The notes under the pieces were generated by a model. The model made no database searches. It was not told the DNA's origin and saw only the letters and a program-made list of their open reading frames with translations. From positions 372,001 through 436,000 of the forward strand of contig NW_027490264.1 of NCBI RefSeq assembly GCF_050948175.1: a stretch of 64,000 nucleotides of DNA. The letters run 5' to 3'. Shown here piece after piece: positions 11,841-22,098 of the stretch (position 1 is its first letter; each line of letters begins with the position of its first letter). The stretch comes from Xylocopa sonorina (taxonomy: Eukaryota > Arthropoda > Insecta > Hymenoptera > Apidae). The translations under genes were made by a program, and so were the position numbers.

Positions 11841-13622
11841 ACTACACCACGTCACAGTACATACAAATTTACGATTAAGTAGCTATGTGTTCAAATTCAA
11901 TTCCGAATAATGCACTAAAAAGCATCCCAGATAACAAACTGCAAGATGGTAGCGACACCATGTCGGCACTATATTGCCACTTCCGAGGAGTGTCAACTGA
12001 TTCGTAGTCATCTGTGACCGGATTCGTTGACTAAATTGCCAGAACGTGTTACCAGCACGTTCTAGAAAAGCGAATCGCGCAGAACCAGCACCATGGTGAC
12101 ACGCGTATCATCGCACCATTCATGAATCTCCTCAGCAATGACGCAGGATCACATTTGGCAATGGGGAACCTGTGCTTTCATACAAATTAGAACCGTTAGA
12201 TGTCAGTAGATGTTCAGCATATGAGTATTGATAGACATTTTGATGGTCGTTTTCCTATATTTATAGTTATTGAGCGAGTCGTATATATTTCTTTCAATCC
12301 ATCATAGACTAAAAATATTATTTATAAAAAAAATATTACTTATAAAATCAAAATTCATGCTGTTGCGTCCCTAACTTCGCCTTGTGTAATTTTTGAAATA
12401 ACATTCTGTCATCGTATTTAATGTAGCCCTCAATTGCATGAATGTGTAACAATAAATTGAAGAAAATATATATAAAATAAGTGTATATATTTTTATGACA
12501 AAGTAATTATCGACTTTATGGAAAAAATCGCCCTATCGAGCTAGTTTATAGAAAATAATAAAATCGAGTTCTTATATCTTTGTTTTGTGCCGGTGTATCT
12601 ATATTGGAATCAAAATAAATAAATTGCACAGTTTAGTCATTTTTCATATTTGCTTATAATTTTTATGGAAACAGCTTCCCCATTAGTAAATGTCAGCCTA
12701 CGCCACAACCACGCGTGTAGCTATGGTGAGCTGATAGTGTCATTGTCACGGCCGTGTAGCCCGTGTGCTATATCTCGGTGCTATAATAGTGCCGTGATAC
12801 GAATGCCGCCCCAGTACTAACAGTATGCCATTTCGAAAGCTGAGTAGGAGCACTTTGTTAGCACAGTTCTGTCACGGAATTCGTTCCATCCGTTGTCATT
12901 GGCGTGCCAATCGCTGGCTGTTTGGGATATTGTAGTGCATGAGGCAGACTTGTTCCTTATCATCGTCAAGGAGATGGATTTTCACTCCCCCCTTTTTGAA
13001 TTTTTTAAATTATTGTTTGGAATTTTTGCCGTTTCTGTATCTCTATGACCGCATTGTGGATTCAACTTATGTACGATCTTTTTGGTCTTCATCTTTTGTT
13101 ACATGTAATATTATATATGTGATGCACGTTTGTTATGTAATGCTCCGATTTGTAGGCCTCAGATACTTTTATTCTTTGGTAAAGCAACTTATTCGATTAA
13201 TATATATTTATTAGACATAGATATAAACAATTAGGAAAATGTTATTAAAACGCTATTAAATATGTTGTTGCAATTATATATTTAAGGTCTGAAGATGTAG
13301 ATGCAATTAATGTCCGATATTTTACGTGATCCAATCGACGTATCAAGTGAGGCTATGAAATATAAAAACCTTTTACTATTCTTCGACCCCTTTACATGTT
13401 ACATGAATGATAAGTTCTGCAAGACAAGAAGCCTAAATTAGTGAGATATCTAGGAACATAAGTAATTTGTAAGTAACACATCTTTTCTCTTTGAAATATT
13501 TGCCTTTGCATAGAATAGAACGTATAGATATAATTGCCTGTTTTGTACCCATTTCGGTCCAATTCTATTATAGCCTTTGAGCAGAAGTAATATTGATTAT
13601 ACTTGATTTTTGCAATAGTTCC
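11841..13622. other. AT-rich island DNA, no supported gene
   Basis: Non-satellite and mostly AT-rich, with two less AT-rich patches near 11930-12160 and 12640-12930. The only longer open frame, 12939-13214 plus strand, is rich in Y, F, I and L from AT-rich codons and has no recognisable motif, so I do not call it. A perfect 8-bp inverted repeat sits at 12041-12063. TTTATT at 13207-13212 would read AATAAA on the minus strand, about 410 bp downstream of the candidate gene's stop, and could be its polyadenylation signal. Otherwise I see nothing in it. Confidence 0.5.
12041..12063. repeat. Perfect 8-bp inverted repeat (hairpin)
   Basis: AGAACGTG, a 7-base spacer, then CACGTTCT. The stem is perfect and does not extend further on the outer side. 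It lies in unique, non-coding island DNA. It could be a palindromic protein site or a remnant of a transposon end; nothing nearby decides this. Confidence 0.5.
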
Positions 13623-14143
13623 TTAATTAACAGATTTTATTAACCTAGAATCATGATTTGACGGATGTATCAATCTACTTTGTAGCTCCATCAGTTTCTT
13701 TTTCTGCTCGCTACTTTCCATTTTCAGTTCCGTATACTTATCCTTTGTCACCATCATATATGTTGCGTAAAATTACAATAACTTTTTGTCCACAAATTTT
13801 GCGGATATTTCAATTAAATTTCCTTTGATTAAATAAACGGAAATTAAAAAACAGTGGCACGTACCATTTCTTGGAAGCGTTGTATCGTAATTTGCATCTG
13901 ACTGTTTTGAAAGGCACGCACTTTACTTAACGTTTGCAATGATTCGGTTAGCGAAGTAAAGTAATATTCTACTTTCGAAATTGTTGGCTCTTGTAATTCT
14001 AAGGCAAATATATTCGTCTGTCGACATCGTGAACATTGTTTTTTGGCAAAATTCCAGAAAAACAAATATACTATAAGTAAAATAATAAACATCATAATAT
14101 TAAATTTAACTCTGTTCATCGTTGCCTTGTTGGACACATCCAT
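13623..14143 (-). CDS. Candidate two-exon gene: small single-pass membrane, coiled-coil-like protein
   Basis: Exon 1 (14143 down to 13865) starts MDVSNKATMNRVK. It has a hydrophobic segment at about residues 14-33 (FNIMMFIILLIVYLFFWNFA), then KKQCSRC, then a polar stretch rich in L, Q, S and E. A donor-like ATG/GTACGT at 13864 precedes a 122-bp AT-rich intron (13743-13864). After an AAAG/GA acceptor, exon 2 (13742 down to 13623) continues in phase 0 with DKYTELKMESSEQKKKLMEL and ends ...KSVN, stop. The join gives 132 residues; without splicing the frame stops after MVRATVF. The charged, leucine-spaced exon 2 suggests a coiled coil. The acceptor's pyrimidine tract is poor, and I recognise no family, so both the splice and the gene are inference. 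It is the only protein-like reading in the window. Alternatives are a decayed pseudogene or a chance frame. Confidence 0.35.
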
Positions 14144-15404
14144 AACAATATACAGGGTGGGGCAGTAATAATTAGCACCTCAGATATCCACGAAACTATA
14201 AGTTTCATAGAAGTTTTTGCCAATATAAAATTGCATAATACAAAGGGGCCATCCGTTGATGAAAATAGTTTTTTTGTAAGTGGAGTTATGTTGGACATAT
14301 GAAGGTTACCTTAATTTTTGAAATGAATTGGTATGTCCATTCTTCCGTAATACGATAGAACATTTTAAAGCAAGTTTAACGATCTGTAACATGAAGGCAT
14401 TGAAGGTTACAGAAAGTAAAGAAAGGCGATAATACTCACGGTTTTGATAGTAAATGAAACATACGTATTGTAAACAGTGGTGGAAGGCGTAATACTTACC
14501 GTTTACTTCACTGTGAATAAACACTTTTCGAAGGGCATTTCAATAGTTTGCAGCATAAGTTAAGCATGATAAGATTAGTATTGAAAAATCGGTTCGAATA
14601 CGTTTGGTTAGGCTGTTCTTTGTGTCGTTCATTTTATAAGTACTGAGCTGCGGATTCCTGAGGACAGCTCACAAAATTGTTGAACTATGGAAGATTATCA
14701 TTGTGAATTTGAATCAAAAGGTAATTAAATTCCATTAGATTGTAAACAGATCTCAATGTTTCATTTTAGATAGTAAGATTAAGTACTCTTTACAAAACTA
14801 CAAGAATGGATACATACCTTTCTGTTATTATTATTTCATAAAGAATTATAATTGCAATTATATAGTTCATTACGATAAAAAATATTTCTCAGAAAATTCT
14901 AAATATTAAATAAAAGAATCAAGTAAAACATTTTTAATAATTACGAATATGAAAAATACTTGAACATTCCAATAGAAAGATGTCTAAACAGGAGCTAGAA
15001 AAGTCAAACATTCAATTTCAATTCCAGAATTCATCTATAAGAGGTAAAATGTTTCGAAAGCTTTAATTACAGTCTTTAATGCAAGCAGTTGGGCAGTATT
15101 TCAATTTTTAAGAAAATTGATGAAAGTCAACCATTTTGAAGTGGTCAGAATCTTTGTCGTTTGAGCAATAAGTGAATAAGAAATAACTGCATAAATTCCA
15201 GGCTTAAAAACTTATGGATTAAATCCTATGCAGACTCGTTTGTGAGCGAGCTACTAAATAATAATCCACACTAAGTACTCATTTTAAAACTTAAACGATT
15301 ACATCTCGCGAACTTTCAAAGATATCAGAAGCGTGAAAAGTATGTGGTTTATCAAAAACTCTTCTAAAAGAACGGACGAAGCCAATAGAAATCTTTGTTG
15401 AAGT
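14144..15404. other. AT-rich island DNA upstream of the candidate gene
   Basis: No gene is supported. Directly upstream of the candidate start codon, TACAGGGTGGGGCAGTAATA at 14151-14170 resembles the style of terminal sequence seen at the ends of some insect transposable elements. I find no inverted partner within the island, so this stays a weak suggestion. Minus-strand open frames at 14116-14298 and 14306-14524 have the AT-driven composition of chance frames. From about 14530 to 15400 I see nothing beyond AT-rich DNA. Confidence 0.45.
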
Positions 15405-15600
15405 AAGCAAGTTCTAAAGTTCTAAGCAACGCGATGGCCCTTATCTGCCTATGTTTCATAGCAAGTAGGTTCTGAATTTCTATGAAATCCGATGGAATTT
15501 CTCACTACTAACGTTTCAAAGTAAGTTCTCAAATTCTCAGTTCTACGTTTAAAACTATGTGTGTTCTATATATCTATGTAAAGTGATGGTTCCTATTAGT
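15405..15600 (+). repeat. Decayed, short-unit satellite-like tract inside the island
   Basis: Successive stretches begin GTTCTAAAG (15411), GTTCTGAAT (15469), GTTCTCAAA (15525) and GTTCTATAT (15563), spaced 58, 56 and 38 bp. The first contains AACGCGATGG and CTATGTTTCATAGC in the same order as the satellite's GTTCTAATG, AACGCGATATCGC and CTATGTTTCATGATAAG. The orientation matches block L, not the adjacent block R. 58 bp is one third of 174, so these might descend from a shorter ancestral unit or from deleted monomers. Similarity is weak and was judged by eye. Between 15601 and 15732 I see nothing assignable. Confidence 0.4.
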
Positions 15601-15732
15601 TGTGACGGAAACCTATATATAGTAAGTCAGGGAAGCTCGAAGGGGTTAATTATCTAAATGCTTTAAGGTGTAAAACGTACTTTAATCTAAAGCGATCTAT
15701 CGTTCCAAGGTATACGCTCACGTACAACTTTT

Positions 15733-15743
15733 CTTGGGCGCCA
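15733..15743 (-). other. Putative retrotransposon primer binding site (tRNA-Lys type)
   Basis: The minus strand reads TGGCGCCCAAG. TGG is the complement of the tRNA 3' CCA, and TGGCGCCCAA matches the start of the primer binding site used by elements primed with tRNA-Lys. It begins two bases after a CA dinucleotide that would end the adjacent LTR. Only about 10 bases match the expected 18, so the site is decayed or coincidental. Its position relative to an AATAAA-containing repeat supports the former. Confidence 0.45.
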
Positions 15744-15745
15744 GC

Positions 15746-16337
15746 TGCTCAGAAAGTAGCAAGGGGATAGACTACACGACCCCGGGAACCCTGGGGCGAA
15801 ACAACCCTTGAAACTTCGAAATGCTCCTCCTCTAGTCTACGCCTAGCCAAGTACACACACTCAGGTCGCGAGATACTGAAGTCACGGCATGTTTATTTAT
15901 GGTCTCGACGTGGGTTTAACTAAGAAGGGCTACGGGAAACTACGCAACACGCCGCAAATTACCGGGTATCATAACTCGCTTCACGATATAAGACACAACA
16001 TACAATATGCGACACAAGAAATGGGACGCTTTAGCGAATAAGCTCTCACGTTCTCTTCTTCAGGTTCCTTGAATTCGCTGGTGGTCCTCGGGTCTCCTGC
16101 ATCCTCCTCGGGGCTCCTTGGTGGAGTGGGCTGTAGGCTTCAGTATTGTTCGAGTCCATCGATCAGTGGATTTCGGCGATTTCCTCTTCTCGCCCACTTG
16201 GGTGTCCCTGAGGGGATCCTCCTGATCATTTAAATTGCGTAGCGCCTCGGGCGCCTCGCTCCCATGGCCCACCTGCAGGGCCGCTGGAATTTTGACTTCT
16301 CTTTAGGGGGTTAAGGATGGTTGAGGACCTTCTCACA
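15746..16337 (-). mobile_element. Probable LTR of a retrotransposon, decayed
   Basis: On the minus strand the segment begins TGTGAGAAGG at 16337 and ends GAGCA at 15746, giving 592 bp with TG...CA ends. It is followed after 2 bp by a tRNA-Lys-like primer binding site. AATAAA lies on the same strand at 15897-15892, about 440 bp in, where a polyadenylation signal of an LTR would be. GC content is higher than in the neighbouring AT-rich DNA. A 70-codon minus-strand frame at 16060-16272 (MGHGSEAPEALRN...) is charged and unrecognised. No gag, protease, reverse transcriptase or integrase reading follows the primer site, so this is not an intact element. Its outer end abuts satellite at 16338. Family cannot be assigned. 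Confidence 0.4.
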
Positions 16338-17290
16338 TCCCAGAGCATTATAAAGCACAAAAGCAGATAAGCATAATGCGATGCATAGAGCTTTACAACA
16401 TTCTAACTTACTTTGAACTGTTTATATGAAATGCAATATTGATGTGCATGAAGCATGACAAATTGAATGCTTCGGCACCTGGACATCTAGAAACGCTATC
16501 CCCGGGCAAGAAAGTGTAGGGTTCACACTCAATTCATATGCAGAAGCAGATAAACATAACGCGATGCTATGAATATTACATCTTATCATGAAATATAGAA
16601 GTAAGATGCGCAGCCGCGTTTTACGAAGCATTAGAACTCTATTGCTTCTAAACCTTCAGATATAGAAACGATATTCCGTAGCAAGGAAGTGATCCATTTA
16701 CATTCATTTGAAGTGTAGAGGAGATATACATAACGCGTTGCATTGAAATTACATCTTATCATGTGACTTAGAATTGATATGCGATATCGCGTTTTATAAA
16801 GAGTTAGAAATCTATAGCTTCGATGCGCAGACAACTAGAAACGCAATTTCCTAGCCAAAAAGTGTGGCATTTGCATTCTTTTGAAGTGTAGACGAGGTAT
16901 ACATAACGCTTCGCAATGAATATTATATCTTATCATGAAACATACATGAGATGCGATATCGCGTTTTAAGAAGCGTTACAACTCTATTGCTTCGGTACGT
17001 AGACATCTGGAAACGCTATTTCCTAGCAAGGAACTGTGGCATTTACATTCTTTTGAAGTGCAACGAGGTATAGATAGCACTTCGCAATTAATATTATATC
17101 TTATCATGAAACATAGAACTGCGATGCGATATCGCGTTTTAAGAAGCATTACAACTCTAGTGCTTCTATATGTAGACATGGGGAAACGCTATTTCCTAGC
17201 AAGGAAGTGTGGCATTCACATTCTTTTGAAGTGTAGACGATGTATACATACCACTCCGCTATGAATATTATATCTTATCATGAAACATAG
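16338..17290 (-). repeat. Island-proximal divergent satellite zone, right side
   Basis: Satellite homology resumes just after the LTR end, first as a badly decayed monomer (GCAGATAAGCATAATGCGATG near 16362, repeated better near 16544). Then come monomers with the CTATTGCTTC form and TGTGGCATTTACATTC. Several have lost the usual GCGATATCGC core, for example GCGCAGCCGCG near 16607. By about 17.3 kb the monomers approach the general consensus. This mirrors the divergent zone on the left of the island. Confidence 0.7.
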
Positions 17291-17659
17291 AAGTGAGATG
17301 CGATATCGCGATTTAAGAAGCGCTAGAACGCTATTGCTACGATGCGTAGACATCTGGAAATGTTATTTCCTAGCAAGGAAGTGTCGCATTTACATTCTTT
17401 TGAAGTGAATACGAGATATACATGACATATCGCAATGAATATTATAACTTATCATGAAACATAGAAGAGAGATGCGATATCGCGTTTTAAGAAGCATTAG
17501 AATTCTATGGCATCGATGCGGAGACATCAGCAAACGCTATTTCCTAGCATGGAAGTGTCGCACTTACACTCTTTTGAAGTGAATACAAGGTATACATGAC
17601 CATTCGCAATGAATATTCTTTCTTATCGCGAAACACAGAAATGAGATGTGATATCGCGA

Positions 17660-17990
17660 TATAAGTAGCATTAGAACCCTTTTGCTTACGATACGTAGAC
17701 ATCTGAATACGCTATTTCCTAGCAAGGAAGTGTCGCATTTACATTCGTTTGGGGAGAATACGAGGTATACATGACACTTCGCAATGAATATTATATCTTA
17801 TCACGAAACATACAAATGAGATGCGATATCGCGTTTTAAAAAGCATTAGAACTCTATTGCCTCGACGCGTAGACATCTGCAAACGCTATTTCCTAGCATG
17901 GAAGTGTCGCACTTACATTCTTTTGAAGTGAATACGAGGTATACATGGCACTTCGCAATGAATATTATATCTTATCACGAATCATAGAAA
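17660..17990 (-). repeat. Segment re-used 15 monomers downstream
   Basis: The run ACCCTTTTGCTTACGATACG at 17677, with the following TTTGGGGAGAATACGAGG and TTTTAAAAAGCATTAG variants, recurs from 20288. The offset is about 2611 bp, 15 monomers. The 20.29 kb copy lies inside the 2761-bp duplication and was copied again with it near 23049, so three copies exist. This shows at least two successive amplification steps. Confidence 0.75.
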
Positions 17991-19337
17991 TGATATGCGA
18001 TATCGCGTTTTGAGAAGCATTCGAGCTCTATTGCTACGATACATAGACATCTGCAAACGCTATTTCCTAGCAAGGAAGATTCGCATTTACATTCTTTGAA
18101 GTGAATACGAGGCAATCATGACACTTCGCAATGAACATTATATCTTATCATGAAACATAGAAGTGAGATGCGATATCGCGTCTTAAGAAGCATTAGAACT
18201 CTATTGCCTCGACGCGTAGACATCTGCAATCGCTATTTCCTAGCAAGCAATAGTCGCATTTACTTTCTTTTAAAGTAAATACGAGGTGTACAAGACACTT
18301 CGCAATGAATATTATATCATATCACGAAACATAGAAATGAGATGCGATATCGCGATTTAAGTAGCATTAGAACCATTTTGCTTACGATACGTAGACATCT
18401 GAATACGCTACTTCCTAGCAAGGAAGTGTCGCATTTACATTCGTTTGGAGAGAATACGAGGTATACATGACACTTCGCAATGAATATTATATCTTATCAC
18501 GAAACATACAAATGAGATGCGATATCGCGATTTAAGTAGCATTAGAACTCTATTGCTACGATACGGAGATATCTGCAAACGCTATTTCCTAGCAAGCAGT
18601 AGTCGCATTTACATTCTTTTGAAGTGAATACGAGGTATACATGACACTTCGCAATGAATATTTTATCTTATCATGAAACATAGAACAGAGATGCGATATC
18701 GCGTTTTAAGAAGCAATAGAAATATATGGCCTCGACGCGGAGACATCTGCAAACGCTATTTCCTAGCAAGGAAGTGTAGCATTTACATTCGTTTGGAGTG
18801 AATACGAGGTATACATGACACTTCGCAATGAATATTATATCTTATCATGAAGCATAGAAATGAGATGCGATATCGCGTTTTGAGAAGCATTAGAACTCTA
18901 TTGCTACGATACGTAGACATCTGCAAACGCTATTTCCTAGCGAGAAAGATTCGCATTTACATTCTTTTGATGTGAATTCGAGGTAATCATGACACTTCGC
19001 AATGAACATTATATCTTATCATGAAACATAGAAGTGAGATGCGATATCGCGTCTTAAGAAGCATTAGAACTCTATTGCCTCGACGCGTAGACATCTGCAG
19101 ACGCTATTTCCTAGCATGGAAGTGTCGCACTTACATTCTTTTGAAGTGAATACGAGGTATACATGGCACTTCGCAATGAATATTATATCTTATCACGAAG
19201 CATAGGAGAGAGATGCGATATCGCGTTTTAAGAAGCATTAGAAATCTATGGCCTCGATGCGGAGACATCTTCAAACGCTATTTCCTAGCAAGCAGTAGTC
19301 GCATTTACATTCTTTTGGAGTAAATACGAGGTATACA

Positions 19338-22098
19338 TGACACTTCGCAATGAATATTATATCTTATCATGAAACACAGAAGAGGGATGCGATATCGCGT
19401 TTTAAGAAGCATTAGAACTCTACGGTCTCGATGCGGAGACATCTACAAACGCTATTTCCTAGCAAGCAGTAGTCGCATTTACACTCTTTTGTAGTGAATA
19501 CGAGGTATGCATGACACTTCGCAATGAATATTATATCTTATCATGAAACACAGAAGAGGGATGCGATATCGCGTTTTAAGCAGTATTAGAACTCTATTTC
19601 TACGATACGAAGACAGCTGCAAACGCTATTTCCTAGCAAGGAAGTGTCGCATTTACATTCTTTTGAAGTAAATAGGAGGCATACATGACACTTCGCAATG
19701 AATATTATATCTCAACATGAAACTAAGAAATGAGATGCGATATCGCACTTTAAGAAGTGTCAGAACTATATTTCTACGATACGAAGACATCTGCAAACGC
19801 CATTTCCTATCAAGGAATTGTCGCATTTACATTCGTTTGAAGTGAATACGAGGTATAAGAGACACTTCGCAATGAATAATAGATCTTATCATAAAAGATA
19901 GGAATGAGATGCGATATCGTGTTTTAAGAAGTTTTAGAAATCTATTGCTACGAATCGTAGACATCTGCAAACGCTACTTCCAAACAAGGAAGTGTCGCAT
20001 TTACATCCTTTTGAAGTGAATAGGAAGCTTACATGACACTTCGCAATGAATATTATATCTTATCATGAACCTTAGAAATGAGATGCGATGTCGCGTTTTA
20101 AGAAGTGTCAGAACTATATTTCTACGATACGAAGACATCTGCAAACGCCATTTCCTAGTAAGGAAGTGTCGCATTTACATTCATTAGAAGTGTAAGCCAG
20201 GTATATATGCTACTTCACAATGAATATTATATCTTATCATGAAACATAGAAATAAGATGCGATATCTCGTTTTAAGTAGCATTAGAACCCTTTTGCTTAC
20301 GATACGTAGACATCTGAATACGCTATTTCCTAGCAAGGAAGTGTCGCATTTACATTCGTTTGGGGAGAATACGAGGTATACATGACACTTCGCAATGAAT
20401 ATTATATCTTATCACGAAACATACAAATGAGATGCGATATCGCGTTTTAAAAAGCATTAGAACTCTATTGCCTCGACGCGTAGACATCTGGAAACGCTAT
20501 TTCCTAGCATGGAAGTGCCGCACTTACATTCTTTTGAAGTGAATACGAGGTATACATGACACTTCGCAATGAATATTATATCTTATCACGAAGCATAGAA
20601 ATGAGATGCGATATCGCGCTTTGAGAAGCTTTAGAACTCTATTGCTACGATACATATACATCTGCAAACGCTATTTCCTAGAAAGGAAGATTCGCATTTA
20701 CATTCTTGTGAAGTGAATACGAGGTATACATGACACTTCGCATTGAACATTATATCTTATCATGTGACATAGAATTGAGATGCGATATCGCGATTTAAGT
20801 AGCATTAGAACCCTATTGCTACGATACCTAGACATCTGCAAACGCTATTTCCTAGCAAGCAATAGTCGCATTTACATACTTTTGAAGTGAATACGAGGTA
20901 TACATGACACTTCGCAATGAATATTATATCTTATCACGAAACATATAAATGAGATGCGAAATCGCGTTGTAAGAGGCATTAAAACACTATGGCCTCGATG
21001 CGGAGACATCTGCAAACGCACGTTCCTAGCATGGAAGTGTCGCACTTACATTCTTTTGAAGTGAATACGAGGTATACATGACACTTCGCAATGAATATTA
21101 TATCTTATCACGAAACATATAAATGAGATGCGATATCGCGATTTGAGTAGCATTAGAACTCTATTGCTACGATACGCAGCAAGGAAGATTCGCATTTACA
21201 TTCTTTTGAAGTGAATACGAGGTATACTTGACACTTCGCAATGAACATTATATCTTATCATGTGACACAGAATTGAGATGCGATATCGCGTTTTAAGAAG
21301 CATTAGAACTCTATTGCCTCGACGCGTAGACATCTGCAGACGCTATTTCCTAGCATCGAAGTGTCGCATTTACGTTCTTTTGTAGTGAACACGAGGTATA
21401 CATGACACTTCGCAATGAATATTATATCCTATCGCGAAACGTAAAAATGAGATGCGATATCGCGATTTAAGTAGCATTAGAACTCTATTGCTACGATACG
21501 TAGACATCTGCAAACGCTATTTCCTAGCAACGAATAGTCGCATTTATATTCTTTTGAAGTGAATACGAGGTAAACATGACACTTCGCAATGAACATTATA
21601 TGTTATCATGTAACATATAAGTGAGATGCGATATCGCGTCTTAAGAAGAATTAGAACCCTATTGCCACGATGTGGAGATATCTGCAAACGCTATTTCCTA
21701 GCATGGAAGTGTCGCATTTACATTCGTTTGGAGTGAAGAATAGGTATACATGACACTTCGCAATGAATATTATATCTTATCATGAAACATAGAAGAGAGA
21801 TGCGATATCGCGTTTTAAGAAGCATTAGAAGTCTATGGCCTCGATGCGGAGACATCTGCAATCGCTATTTCCTAGCAAGCAATAGTCGCATTTACTTTCT
21901 TTTGAAGTAAATACGAGGTATACATGACACTTCGCAATGAATATTATATCTTATCACGAAACATATAAATGAGATGCGATATCGCGATTTAAGTAGCATT
22001 AGAACTCTATTGCTACGATACGTAGACATCTGCAAACGCTATTTCCTAGCAAAGAAGATTCGCATTTACATCCTTTTGAAGTGAATACGAGGTATACT
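19338..22098 (-). repeat. 2761-bp tandem duplication, copy 1
   Basis: About 16 monomers, repeated immediately as 22099-24859. Rare variants recur at a constant offset of 2761 bp: CTACGGTCTCGATGCGGAG at 19423 and 22184, GAAGACAGCTGC, ATAAAAGATAGG, and a monomer with a roughly 25-bp deletion at 21176 and 23937. By eye I found one substitution (G at 21022, T at 23783); the comparison was not exhaustive. The unit is 23 bp short of 16 full monomers, mostly explained by the deleted monomer. Near identity implies a recent event, or an assembly duplication. Confidence 0.92.

Noticed and set aside
12939..13214. Plus-strand frame of 91 codons with many hydrophobic residues
   Set aside because: The hydrophobic look follows from AT-rich codons (F, Y, I, L). 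There is no ordered membrane-segment pattern, no known family, and no splice-compatible neighbour.
14151..14170. Transposon terminal sequence TACAGGGTGGGGCAGTAATA
   Set aside because: It looks like an element end, but no inverted partner or target duplication was found in the island, so it is only mentioned, not called.
14116..14524. Two minus-strand frames upstream of the candidate gene
   Set aside because: Composition is AT-driven and the first overlaps the start of the candidate exon in another frame. No motif supports either.
16060..16272. Minus-strand frame of 70 codons inside the putative LTR
   Set aside because: Charged, unrecognised product lying in the U3-like part of the LTR. No retroviral-type domain is visible, so it is not listed as a gene.
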